A stretch of DNA of 64,000 nt, from positions 124,001-188,000 of the forward strand of contig NZ_SMBO01000004.1 in NCBI RefSeq assembly GCF_004342985.1, written 5' to 3'. Within the stretch, counting starts at the first letter, position 1; each line of letters begins with the position of its first letter. The DNA comes from Novosphingobium sp. PhB57 (GTDB taxonomy: Bacteria > Pseudomonadota > Alphaproteobacteria > Sphingomonadales > Sphingomonadaceae). The notes under the pieces were generated by a model. The model saw only the letters and a program-made list of their open reading frames with translations, did no database searches and had not been told where the DNA came from. The position numbers and the translations under genes were made by a program. Of the stretch, positions 56,992-64,000 are shown piece after piece.

Positions 56992-57010
56992 TCACGGAAA
57001 CGATATTTCG

Positions 57011-57508
57011 ATGAGAACGCACGACTTCTGCGACCAACTGACGGCATTGCTGCCCCGCCTGCGCCGCTTCGCGCGTGGCCTGACACAGAACCCGGCGGAT
57101 GCCGACGACTTGTGCCAGTCCACCGTCGAACGCGCTCTGGTGGCCCGCGGCCAGTGGCAGGAAGGCACGCGGCTCGATGCCTGGGTGTACCGGATCATGC
57201 GCAACCAGTGGATTGACGAGACGAGATCGCGCAGCCGCCGCGCACGGACGTTCGTGCACGAGGACGAGGGCATGAACGTGGGCATCGCAGGAGACCGCGA
57301 TGCGGAAAACCGCGTCGAGCTTGGCAATGTCGACCGGGCGCTGGCGCGCCTTCCCGCCGACCAGCGCGAAGCCGTGGTGCTCGTCCTGGTCGAGGGCTTT
57401 GCCTACAAGGAAGCGGCCGAGATCATCGGCATTCCGCAGGGCACCCTGACCTCCCGCCTCGGCCGCGGCCGCGAGGCGCTTTTGAAGGAACTTGGAGAAA
57501 CCGCATGA
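57011..57508 (+). CDS. ECF RNA polymerase sigma factor
   Basis: 165 residues. Region 2 (about 10-75) has FARGLTQNPADADDLCQSTV and AWVYRIMRNQWIDETRSR; region 4 (about 105-155) has LPADQREAVVLVLVEGFAYK and EAAEIIGIPQGTLTSRLGRG. It is a small sigma of the group paired with membrane anti-sigma factors. The anti-sigma gene starts inside its stop codon (ATGA). A palindromic promoter signature upstream suggests that it activates itself, the divergent subtilase, and the Ser/Gly/Ala-rich gene further on. Confidence 0.94.
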   Translation: MRTHDFCDQLTALLPRLRRFARGLTQNPADADDLCQSTVERALVARGQWQEGTRLDAWVYRIMRNQWIDETRSRSRRARTFVHEDEGMNVGIAGDRDAENRVELGNVDRALARLPADQREAVVLVLVEGFAYKEAAEIIGIPQGTLTSRLGRGREALLKELGETA

Positions 57509-58320
57509 GCGTGACCCCCGAAGAGCTCATGGCCCTGGCCGATGGTGAATTGTCCGGCGAAGAGGCCGCGCGCGTGGAAGCGGCAATCGCTGCGGATCCC
57601 GTCCTCGCCCGGCGGCTGGAGGCGGAGCGCGGCCTGCGCGCCGCGCTGCGCGGCCGCCTCGATCCGGTTGCGCAGGAGCCGGTACCCCTTGCGCTGACCG
57701 ACCTCATCGCCCGCACCGCCGCCGCGGATGCCGGACAGGGCATGACCGGCAAGGCCGCTCCCGCTCCCGCAGCCGCCCCCTCACCCGCCGAAGTCGTCGA
57801 CCTTGCTGCGGCCCGTACCCGGCGCAAGGAAGCCGAAAAGGCGCGCGATCGCGCAGCCAGGCGCCCGAACGTGCCGATTTTCGCGGATCGCCGCATGGCC
57901 TTCGCCATCGCCGCCTCGCTGGTGCTCGGGTTGATGCTCGGCAGCCAGTTGCACCGCGAAGGCCCGGTCACCCAGACGCGCGCAGGGCTGGCCGCTTCGG
58001 GTTCGCTGGCGCGAACGCTGGATCGTCAGCTGGCATCCGCGGGCGATGTCGACGGCCTCCGCATGCTCGCCAGTTTCAGGCGGCAGGGCGGCGACTATTG
58101 CCGCGTGTTCGCAGGCACGGCCACTTCGGGCATCGCCTGCCGGCGGGAGGACACCTGGCTGCTCGAACGCACCATGGCGGGCGGCGGCGGGCCATCGAGC
58201 AATTACCGGCAGGCCGGTTCGGTGCAGGGCGACATGCTCGCCGCCGCACAGGACATGATGCGCGGCGATCCTCTCGATGCCGCCCAGGAACGGGCGGTGA
58301 TCGAGAAAGGATGGCGTTAG
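57505..58320 (+). CDS. Membrane anti-sigma factor
   Basis: 271 residues. The cytoplasmic N-terminal part (about 1-75: TPEELMALADGELSGEEAAR) is a short anti-sigma domain without the HxxxCxxC zinc motif. An Ala/Pro-rich linker (about 80-125) leads to one membrane helix (about 132-148). The periplasmic end contains GDYCRVFAGTATSGIACRRE, a two-cysteine segment typical of sphingomonad/Rhizobiales anti-sigma factors, which could form a disulfide. Coupled by ATGA to the sigma gene, it should hold the sigma factor until an envelope signal acts on the periplasmic part. Convergent with the CHAD-like gene. Confidence 0.88.
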   Translation: MSVTPEELMALADGELSGEEAARVEAAIAADPVLARRLEAERGLRAALRGRLDPVAQEPVPLALTDLIARTAAADAGQGMTGKAAPAPAAAPSPAEVVDLAAARTRRKEAEKARDRAARRPNVPIFADRRMAFAIAASLVLGLMLGSQLHREGPVTQTRAGLAASGSLARTLDRQLASAGDVDGLRMLASFRRQGGDYCRVFAGTATSGIACRREDTWLLERTMAGGGGPSSNYRQAGSVQGDMLAAAQDMMRGDPLDAAQERAVIEKGWR

Positions 58321-58358
58321 GCTGTCGGGGTGACGACGGGGCCGCTCCTGACGGCCCA

Positions 58359-59180
58359 TCATGCCGGATAGGCCGATGTCAGGGCCTGCAGGCGGACCAG
58401 AATGTCTTCCGGCATGGGGACATCGTCGCGGTGGTAGTCGCGGTGCCCTTTGCCGGCCTGTTCCACGAGATCGTCGTGCATGCTGCCCATCAGCCCGTTG
58501 ATGGCGCTGAGGAAGCGCGACATGCGATAGGCGTGTTCGCCGGGTTCCAGCGTCCGCAAGGTGTCGTAGAACGAGACCTGGCGGCTGACGACCTTGCGGA
58601 TCATGTGGAAGCGGTGCCCGGTCAGCGCCCCGTCTCTCAGCCAGCCCCTCAGCTTGCGAAACTCCGCCTTGCGGAAGGCGAGGAAGCCCGGCGCATCGTC
58701 CAGTCGCACCTTGCCCACCTCGCGCCGCACCGCCGCCCAGGCCGGCCGGGCCAGCAGCACGCGGAGCATGAGAGCGAAACCCAGGATCGCCGCGCGCCGG
58801 CGGTTGCGGAACGCATCCTGCAGATGCCCCATGATCGCCACCGTCGCGCGGAACAGCAGCGGCGCCTTGTGCGGGCGGCCATAGAGCACCAGGGCGAAGC
58901 GCAGCTGCTTGTAGGCCGCACGGATATGCTTGTAGCGCGCGCGGGCGTCCTGCGGCAGGTCGCCGGTCAGCAGCAGCGTGCCGACAAGCGCGCGCATCTC
59001 CGCCTGACTTGCCCGTTCCCGCCAAAACTGGCGGCACAGGTCCAGGCAGCGGGCCATCTCCTCCTGCGAGCATTCGACCGTGATCGGATCGGGCAGCCTG
59101 ACCACCGGGTCCACCACGTCGTCTATCTCGATGGCGTCGAACAGCGCGCCAAGCGTTTCCTGCGGGAAATGCCTGCTCAT
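58359..59180 (-). CDS. CHAD-like helical protein
   Basis: 273 residues from the ATG after GGAGG, overlapping the flippase stop (ATGA). Nearly all helical and rich in Arg, Lys and His. Two stretches look like the repeated helical hairpins of CHAD domains (HIRAAYKQLRFALVLYGRP near 100-120, and RFHMIRKVVSRQVSFYDTL followed by FLSAINGLMGSMHDDLV near 190-250). CHAD domains bind polyphosphate or other anionic chains through basic surfaces. There is no signal peptide or clear membrane helix. As the last gene of a kinase/flippase operon it may act on the same phosphorylated lipid-linked or glycan intermediate. The family call is moderate. Confidence 0.6.
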   Translation of the reverse strand: MSRHFPQETLGALFDAIEIDDVVDPVVRLPDPITVECSQEEMARCLDLCRQFWRERASQAEMRALVGTLLLTGDLPQDARARYKHIRAAYKQLRFALVLYGRPHKAPLLFRATVAIMGHLQDAFRNRRRAAILGFALMLRVLLARPAWAAVRREVGKVRLDDAPGFLAFRKAEFRKLRGWLRDGALTGHRFHMIRKVVSRQVSFYDTLRTLEPGEHAYRMSRFLSAINGLMGSMHDDLVEQAGKGHRDYHRDDVPMPEDILVRLQALTSAYPA

Positions 59181-60529
59181 GCGTGCGCCTCCTGCGCCAT
59201 GATATGCGAAAGCGTCCCGCGTGCCCGATAGGCCCAGAGCGTGGGCATGAACATGAACAGTGCCTTGAGGCATACCCCCGCGACATAGGCCAGCCCCGCG
59301 CCCGTGATACCGAACATATGGATCAGTGCGAAAAGCAGCACCGCATAGCCCGCCGCCGCCGCGCCTTCGGCCACCAGCGCCGAACGCTGGCGTCCTGCCA
59401 TGTAGAGCAGCGATTCCAGCGGGAAGCTGGCCATCGTCACGATCAGCGAGGCGGTCATGAGCTGAAGCAGGTCATAGGCTTCGACATAACGCTTGCCGAA
59501 CACCAGTCCGATCACGGGTTCGCCGCCCAGGATCACCGCCAGCAGGATCACGAAGCCGATCCCGCCGGAAATCAGCGCGCTGCGGATGGCAAGCTGCCAG
59601 GGATGGCGCGTCGCAGGGTCGAGGCGCATGATCTCCGGATAGAAGCTGCGCGACATGAGATCCGCCGGCTTGCTGGCGGAATCGAAGAAGGTCGCCGCGA
59701 TCTTGAACAGGCCCGCGCTGGTCGGCCCGAGCAAGGCGCCGACGATCAGGTTGCTCACCGGGCCCCAGGCCGCCCAGATCGAATGGGCGAAATTGGTGGT
59801 CCACACGAAGTCCCAAGCGCCCGACAGCCGCCGTCCCGGTCCCGCCAGGCCGGGACGCAGCGCGCCGCGAATGCCCTTGCGGCGCAGTTCCTGCACCGAC
59901 ATCGCCCAGAGGCACAAGTCGCCCAGCAGGTCGGCCAGATACCAGGTGACGACGAAGCCGGCGAAACCGAAGCCGCCGAAATAGGAGATCACGCCGCCCA
60001 GCGCGCGCAGTGCCGGGGTGACCATCTGCTGCACGGCGATCTGGTCGAACCGGTCCAGCACGCGCAGGATGCCGGTCGGCGTTGCCGCCGTCATCGTCGG
60101 GATCAGTGTGCAGTAGAGCATCGCGAGCTGCACGTCTTCGGCGGGAATACCGAACCAGGCGGCCAGGAACGGCAGCAGGACGAGTCCCCCCGCCAGGCCC
60201 ACCAGTCCGCTGGCAAGGTCCAACCCGAAAGCGAAGCCGGTGACGTCGCGAAATTCGCCAAGGTCACCGCGCCCGAGTGCCGGGGTGCCATAGCGCACGA
60301 TGAACTGCCAGGTCTGGAACTTGACCAGCGCGCCGACGCCATTGGCATAGGAGTGGATGATGACCAGCGTGCCGAACAGGGCCGGCGTCAGTCCGCGCCC
60401 GGCGCAGGCCAGCGCGATGAGGCCCAGCAGCGCCCCGACCAGCTTGCTCGATCCAAGGTAGGAGGCATTGCGCACGATCGTGCGGAACACCCCGTCGGCA
60501 AACCAGTGCTTCATGGAGAGAGACTTCAT
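59177..60529 (-). CDS. Wzx-like polysaccharide flippase (MOP superfamily)
   Basis: 450 residues starting at MKSLSMKHWF, one base inside the preceding stop (TGATG); a further ATG is at 60514. About 12-14 hydrophobic helices and typical O-antigen flippase segments, for example ASYLGSSKLVGALLGLIALA near the N-terminus and GLFKIAATFFDSASKPADL in the middle. The MOP family moves lipid-linked saccharides across the inner membrane. It sits between a P-loop kinase and a CHAD-like gene in one operon; no glycosyltransferase or polymerase is in the window. The lipid-linked cargo is unknown. Confidence 0.88.
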   Translation of the reverse strand: MKSLSMKHWFADGVFRTIVRNASYLGSSKLVGALLGLIALACAGRGLTPALFGTLVIIHSYANGVGALVKFQTWQFIVRYGTPALGRGDLGEFRDVTGFAFGLDLASGLVGLAGGLVLLPFLAAWFGIPAEDVQLAMLYCTLIPTMTAATPTGILRVLDRFDQIAVQQMVTPALRALGGVISYFGGFGFAGFVVTWYLADLLGDLCLWAMSVQELRRKGIRGALRPGLAGPGRRLSGAWDFVWTTNFAHSIWAAWGPVSNLIVGALLGPTSAGLFKIAATFFDSASKPADLMSRSFYPEIMRLDPATRHPWQLAIRSALISGGIGFVILLAVILGGEPVIGLVFGKRYVEAYDLLQLMTASLIVTMASFPLESLLYMAGRQRSALVAEGAAAAGYAVLLFALIHMFGITGAGLAYVAGVCLKALFMFMPTLWAYRARGTLSHIMAQEAHA

Positions 60530-61263
60530 CACGCCGCCTTCCTGTCGGAGGCAAGGTCCCGCGCTTCGATCTCTGCCAGGCGGCGCTCGATCGCGGCCCT
60601 GGCCTGCGCCAGGACCTGTTCCAGCGGCAGATCCGCATCGATCTCGACGATGGGCGCGCCCTCGAAAGTGAGTCGCGGCACGTCGGCCACCTTGCGCGCC
60701 AGCGAGGAAGCGCGGTGATCGGGCTTGCGCGCCAGGGCCACCTCCAGCGAGACGTTGAGCCGCAGCACCAGATCGGGCGCATTGACCACCATCGCCGCGT
60801 AACGGCGACGCTCCGAGCGTGCCAGCCAGCCCACGAGACCGCCCCCGCCCCCGCCCCCGCCCGCACCGGCCAGGCCGAGGCCATCCATCGGCCCCGGCAC
60901 GCCCAGTTGGGGGAAGCGGTCGGCGATGATCGCATGGCCCCCTTCCCACAGCTTCATCATGCGCCCGAACCGGCGCACGCGCCGCATCGAGAACATGTAG
61001 ATCACCATAGCCGCCAGGACGCCTGGCCCCTTGTCGGTCTGGGCCTTCTGCGCCTTGGCGTGGATCGACTTGTCGAGCTTTCCGCCCAGCAGCGGCAGGC
61101 GCGCGATGCGGCGGCCGATATTGCCGGACTGCTTGCCGAGATGGCAGATCCGCGTGGGCTGGCGCGCGCTCATCCAGAGGCGCAGCGCCTCGGTGACGGT
61201 CGACTTGCCGGAACCGTCGCAACCGACGACGGCGATGAGGGGAGGAAGGGAATTACGGATCAT
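60529..61263 (-). CDS. Thymidylate kinase-like P-loop kinase A
   Basis: 244 residues with Walker A GCDGSGKST (about 14-22), a DRFPQ motif (about 116-120) and LVLRLNVSLEVALARKPDH near 166-184, all as in dTMP kinase-like enzymes, but the overall sequence is that of the kinase group found in surface polysaccharide loci. The LID-like region carries a poly-glycine run (GAGGGGGGGG) encoded by a GCCCCC repeat. It is a clear paralogue of kinase B upstream. It may phosphorylate a sugar, polyprenol or nucleotide precursor handled by the flippase; the substrate is not known. Confidence 0.8.
   Translation of the reverse strand: MIRNSLPPLIAVVGCDGSGKSTVTEALRLWMSARQPTRICHLGKQSGNIGRRIARLPLLGGKLDKSIHAKAQKAQTDKGPGVLAAMVIYMFSMRRVRRFGRMMKLWEGGHAIIADRFPQLGVPGPMDGLGLAGAGGGGGGGGLVGWLARSERRRYAAMVVNAPDLVLRLNVSLEVALARKPDHRASSLARKVADVPRLTFEGAPIVEIDADLPLEQVLAQARAAIERRLAEIEARDLASDRKAA
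60841..60862 (-). repeat. Hexanucleotide repeat (GCCCCC) inside kinase A
   Basis: GCCCCC repeated three times followed by GCCC on the plus strand, coding for the poly-glycine run. Slippage by one unit adds or removes two glycines without a frameshift. Confidence 0.8.
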
Positions 61264-61334
61264 CTGGAAACCTGAAAATCGATGGGGCAGCGGCTCGATC
61301 GTGTTGCCGCAGGGGAAGACCGGAACGCGAAGCT

Positions 61335-62150
61335 TCAGGCCTCGAGGCCATGGCGGCGCAGCACCGCCAGCACGCTTTCGAGCACTTCGCGGTAAGGGCG
61401 GGTGGCATCGACGTCGACGATCTGCGCCCCGCCGAAGCGCAAGGTGGGCACCACTGCGAGCTTCTTCTCCAGCATGTCGCGCTGGTGATCGGATTTGCGC
61501 GCCAGTGCCGTGTCGACATCGACGTTGAGCCGGATCACCAGTGTCGGGCGATAGGCGGCCATGTCGGCGTAAAGCGCGCGCTCGCGCGAGGCCAGGCGCT
61601 GGACCAGCGCCGAACCCTTGCGCATCCAGGACAGGCCGGGGCCATCGAAGCTGCCGGGCACTTCGGCCTGCGGATAGCGGTCGGTTATGACCTGCACACC
61701 GTGCCGGCGGAAATCGAGCACCTTGCGGAAGCGCCGCCTGCGCGCCAGCGAAAAGCCGAACATCGCCAGCGCCGTCGCCAGGCCGGGCAGGCGCTTCTCC
61801 CGCTCCGGCCCCGCCTTGCCGTCATGCGCCTTGCCGTCATGCGCTCTCTTCGCCTTGCCCGTCAGGAAGCGCTCCGCCAGTCGGCCAATCACGGGGATGC
61901 CGCCGATCCGGCGGCCGAGATCGCCGGTGCCGAGCCCGAGGTAGATCGAGCGGGTGGGCGAGCGGCGGTCGAGCAGCGAAACGAGATCGCTGGCCAGGGT
62001 GGACTTTCCCGACCCGTCCAGGCCTATCAGCGCCACACAGGGTGCGAGGGGGTTTCGCGCCTTCCGCCGCGAGACCGGAAAAGCCGGGCCATGGGAGGGA
62101 CGGGTTACGATCCCGGATGCGAGATCGCGCGGAGACTGGTGGATGGTCAT
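61335..62150 (-). CDS. Thymidylate kinase-like P-loop kinase B
   Basis: 271 residues, paralogous to kinase A: Walker A GLDGSGKST (about 43-51), ITDRYPQAEVPGSFDGPG (matching ADRFPQLGVPGPMDGLG in A), and IRLNVDVDTALARKSDHQ. It differs by an N-terminal extension of about 30 residues and an insertion AHDGKAHDGK from a 15-bp tandem duplication (61813-61842). The start at 62150 has a weak ribosome site. It is the first gene of the leftward operon with kinase A, flippase and CHAD-like protein; the gap to kinase A is 71 bp. It probably acts with kinase A as a heteromer or on consecutive steps. Confidence 0.8.
   Translation of the reverse strand: MTIHQSPRDLASGIVTRPSHGPAFPVSRRKARNPLAPCVALIGLDGSGKSTLASDLVSLLDRRSPTRSIYLGLGTGDLGRRIGGIPVIGRLAERFLTGKAKRAHDGKAHDGKAGPEREKRLPGLATALAMFGFSLARRRRFRKVLDFRRHGVQVITDRYPQAEVPGSFDGPGLSWMRKGSALVQRLASRERALYADMAAYRPTLVIRLNVDVDTALARKSDHQRDMLEKKLAVVPTLRFGGAQIVDVDATRPYREVLESVLAVLRRHGLEA
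61813..61842 (-). repeat. 15-bp tandem duplication inside kinase B
   Basis: GCCTTGCCGTCATGC occurs twice head to tail, giving AHDGKAHDGKA in the protein. In frame, so the copy number can change without breaking the gene. Confidence 0.85.
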
Positions 62151-62284
62151 ATTCGAATGGGCCGTGATGGCTCCGCCTGCCGGTCTTTGCCGGGTGTGGC
62201 GGAGGGGGGTTCCTGCAAAAGCGCCGCCTGAATTCAGGTCGATCCACAGGCCCTAGACCCCGAAGCTGATGCGAGGCTGATGGC

Positions 62285-62302
62285 GCGAAAAAGATATTTC
62301 GC
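62285..62302. promoter_or_regulatory. Inverted repeat upstream of the response regulator
   Basis: GCGAAA-6 nt-TTTCGC in the 238-bp divergent gap between kinase B and the OmpR-type regulator, about 90 bp before the regulator start. Possible autoregulatory site; weak support. Confidence 0.25.
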
Positions 62303-62388
62303 CCGTTTGACGGCCCCCGAAAGCTGGCATAGGCGAAAGGCTTGCCGCGGCGGATCCGTGCCGCTCACTTGCTCTGGGAGCCTGGCCC

Positions 62389-63057
62389 TTGCCCCGTCTG
62401 CTGGTTGCCGAAGACGATGCCGACCTCGGCCCGGCGATGAAGCGCGCGCTGGAGCTGGACGGCTATGTGGTCGATCTCTTCGCGCGGGGCGACGACGTCC
62501 TCGAGGCGGCCAGCGTGAACGCTTACGATGTGATCCTGCTGGATCTGGGCATGCCGCGCATGGGCGGGCTGGAGGTGCTGCGCCAGCTCCGCGCAGAGGG
62601 CAATGCAACGCCGGTCATCGTCGTGACCGCCTTCGACCGTACTCGCCAGCGCGTGGCCGGGCTGGACGCCGGCGCCGACGACTATGTGGTCAAGCCCGTG
62701 GACCTAGAGGAGCTGGCCGCGCGCATCCGCTCGCAGCTTCGGCGTAAAGACGGCCGCTCGGCCGACAGCGTGAGCGTGGGCGAAGTGACGCTGGATTTCT
62801 CCGGCCACGTCGCCTCGCTGGAGGGCGAGGTGGTGGCGCTGACCGCCAAGGAATTTCGCGTGCTCGCCCTGCTGATGCGGCGCGCCCGGCGCTTCGTCTC
62901 CAAGGCCGACCTCGAAGGCGAACTCTACGACCAGGAGCACTGGGTGGAATCGAACACCGTCGAAGTCGCCATATCCGCGCTGCGCCGCAAGTTCGGGCGC
63001 GACTTCATCCGCACCGCGCGCGGGCTCGGCTACATGGTGGGCGGGCCGCACGCATGA
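62389..63057 (+). CDS. OmpR/PhoB-type response regulator
   Basis: 222 residues from a TTG start with GGGAG upstream; the receiver domain begins at once (PRLLVAEDDADLG), so no ATG further in would fit. Acidic pocket Asp9/Asp10 region, phosphate acceptor Asp52 (ILLDLG), Thr in VVTAFD and Lys in YVVKPVD. The C-terminal winged helix (about 125-220) has LTAKEFRVLALLMRRARRFV and RTARGLGYMVG. It is close to QseB/PhoP-type regulators. Coupled by ATGA to the sensor kinase. The neighbouring divergent surface-glycan operon may be a target, which is inference. Confidence 0.94.
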   Translation: MPRLLVAEDDADLGPAMKRALELDGYVVDLFARGDDVLEAASVNAYDVILLDLGMPRMGGLEVLRQLRAEGNATPVIVVTAFDRTRQRVAGLDAGADDYVVKPVDLEELAARIRSQLRRKDGRSADSVSVGEVTLDFSGHVASLEGEVVALTAKEFRVLALLMRRARRFVSKADLEGELYDQEHWVESNTVEVAISALRRKFGRDFIRTARGLGYMVGGPHA

Positions 63058-64000
63058 AGCGCTCGTCGCTTTCCAGCCGGCTCTATCGCCGCGTGCTGAT
63101 CCTGCTGGCGCTGACGGGTCTGGGCATGGGCGCGATCCTCTATTCCGTCACCAACCGGGAGATCGGCCGCGCTTCCGATGCGCAGCTGGTGAACGCCTCG
63201 CGCCTGCTCTACATGATGATGCAGGACGAGCTGACCGCAGGCGTGCTCGCCGCCCGCGGCCAAAATCAGGATCAGGCGCAGGATCAGGCACGAGAGCCGC
63301 AGAAACTCGACGATGATCCTCTGCTGTCGGACGAGGAGCGCAAGGCCTTTCACGCCTCCTACGACTGGTGCATGTTCGCGGTCTTCTGGGAGGGCCAGCC
63401 GGTCGCCCAGTCCGGCTGGGGCGCGCCGGTCAGCCTCGTGCCGCGCCAACCCGGGCTGCACGATTTCATCGCCGTGGGCGACCATTGGCGCAGTTACGGA
63501 TTGCCTGGCCGCGATCCCCGCCTGCTGGTGGTGGTGGCGGAACGCGACACCATGCGCGAATTCTCGATGGTTCCGGTACTGCGCAAGCTGGCCCTGCCGC
63601 TCCTGCTGCTGATCGCGGCCAGCATGCTCGTGCTCTGGTGGACCCTGCGCAAGAGCCTGTCCGAAGTCGAGCGGCTGGCAAGCACGCTGAACGCCCGCTC
63701 ACTGGCGGACCTGACACCGCTGGCGCGCGGCGACTGGTCGCGCGACCTCGGCCCGCTGATCGTCGCGCTGAACAAGCTGTTCGTTCGCCTGGACCAGGCC
63801 TACGAGCTGGAACAGGCCTTCACCGACGATGTCGCGCATGAACTGCGTACGCCGCTGGCGGCGATCCGCGCGCAGGCGCAGCTCCTGCGCAAAAGCGTGC
63901 CCGCCCCGCAGCAGGAGGAAACGAACCGCCTGCTCGCGGTAGTGGACCGGGCCGGCGACCTGATCGACGGAATGCTCACCCTCGCCCGTCTGAACGCGAC
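63054..64000 (+). CDS. Sensor histidine kinase (3' end beyond window)
   Basis: The first 315 codons are visible; the gene continues past the right edge. ATGA overlap with the response regulator gene. First membrane helix about residues 13-33; a periplasmic sensor part of about 150 residues containing a Gln/Asp-rich stretch (QNQDQAQDQA) and an acidic patch (LDDDPLLSDEE); second helix about 182-202. The H-box is FTDDVAHELRTPLAAI with His262 as the phosphorylated residue. Acidic residues in the sensor loop recall PhoQ/QseC-type kinases that respond to cations or antimicrobial peptides, which is only a suggestion. Confidence 0.92.
   Translation, partial: MKRSSLSSRLYRRVLILLALTGLGMGAILYSVTNREIGRASDAQLVNASRLLYMMMQDELTAGVLAARGQNQDQAQDQAREPQKLDDDPLLSDEERKAFHASYDWCMFAVFWEGQPVAQSGWGAPVSLVPRQPGLHDFIAVGDHWRSYGLPGRDPRLLVVVAERDTMREFSMVPVLRKLALPLLLLIAASMLVLWWTLRKSLSEVERLASTLNARSLADLTPLARGDWSRDLGPLIVALNKLFVRLDQAYELEQAFTDDVAHELRTPLAAIRAQAQLLRKSVPAPQQEETNRLLAVVDRAGDLIDGMLTLARLNA

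Noticed and set aside
62227..62238. CCTGAATTCAGG 12-bp palindrome between kinase B and the response regulator
   Set aside because: Single copy, no repeat or promoter context; may be chance.

Overview
The window is GC-rich DNA from an alphaproteobacterium, most likely a sphingomonad of the Novosphingobium/Sphingobium type. The evidence is the density of TonB-dependent outer-membrane receptors (four complete ones), a FecI/FecR pair, the catabolic short-chain dehydrogenase (SDR)/P450/Rieske clusters, GH2/GH105/KduI pectin genes and compact operons with ATGA stop-start overlaps. This assignment is inferred from gene content only. No rRNA, tRNA, CRISPR array, insertion sequence or phage gene was found.

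Layout. 0-5.4 kb: a leftward sulfur operon (ABC permease, ABC ATPase, cysteine-type thiol dioxygenase, multi-rhodanese protein) with a divergent LysR regulator and a peroxiredoxin-like gene. 5.4-13.1 kb: mixed single genes (pirin, a secreted DUF6683-like protein, a bestrophin-like channel, an AraC-controlled SDR/aldo-keto reductase pair, a small secreted protein). 13.3-21.1 kb: a leftward catabolic block (TonB receptor, P450, two SDRs, an exported M24 hydrolase) facing a TetR regulator across a cluster of inverted repeats. 21.2-26.6 kb: a GFA-family protein, an orphan NarL-type regulator, a tandem DUF1254 pair and a BASS-type transporter. 26.8-34.5 kb: a GH2 glycosidase, then a FecI/FecR/TonB-receptor signalling unit with a Tat-exported phosphoesterase. 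34.6-46.2 kb: a pectin/rhamnogalacturonan utilisation locus (GH2 beta-galactosidase, KduI, GH105, a decayed hexuronate-transporter remnant, TonB receptor, GntR regulator, DUF4861 and DUF2264 proteins). 46.4-53 kb: a TetR-linked Rieske oxygenase, TonB receptor, SDR and a fused double SnoaL-like protein. 53.1-54.4 kb: a HTH-only LuxR protein and a PAS-GGDEF cyclase. 54.7-58.3 kb: an ECF sigma/anti-sigma pair, an exported subtilase and an exported Ser/Gly/Ala-rich protein. 58.4-62.2 kb: a leftward operon of two paralogous P-loop kinases, a flippase and a CHAD-like protein. 62.4 kb to the end: an OmpR-type regulator and its sensor kinase, cut by the right edge.

Most interesting point. The ECF sigma operon, the subtilase and the Ser/Gly/Ala-rich protein share one promoter-like signature, GGATGAAAC-N13-CGTTTC, at identical spacing in three orientations and positions. 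Two copies form a perfect overlapping palindrome between the divergent sigma and protease genes. The third lies alone in front of the repetitive secreted protein. This looks like a small self-contained cell-surface regulon (sigma factor, membrane anti-sigma, protease and structural or substrate protein) that I do not recognise as a described system. Other leads are a GntR operator pair (GTTGnCATAnAAC) that ties the pectin genes together, the exuT-like remnant whose stop codon still overlaps the GH105 start, and the SnoaL-SnoaL fusion that keeps an internal start signal.
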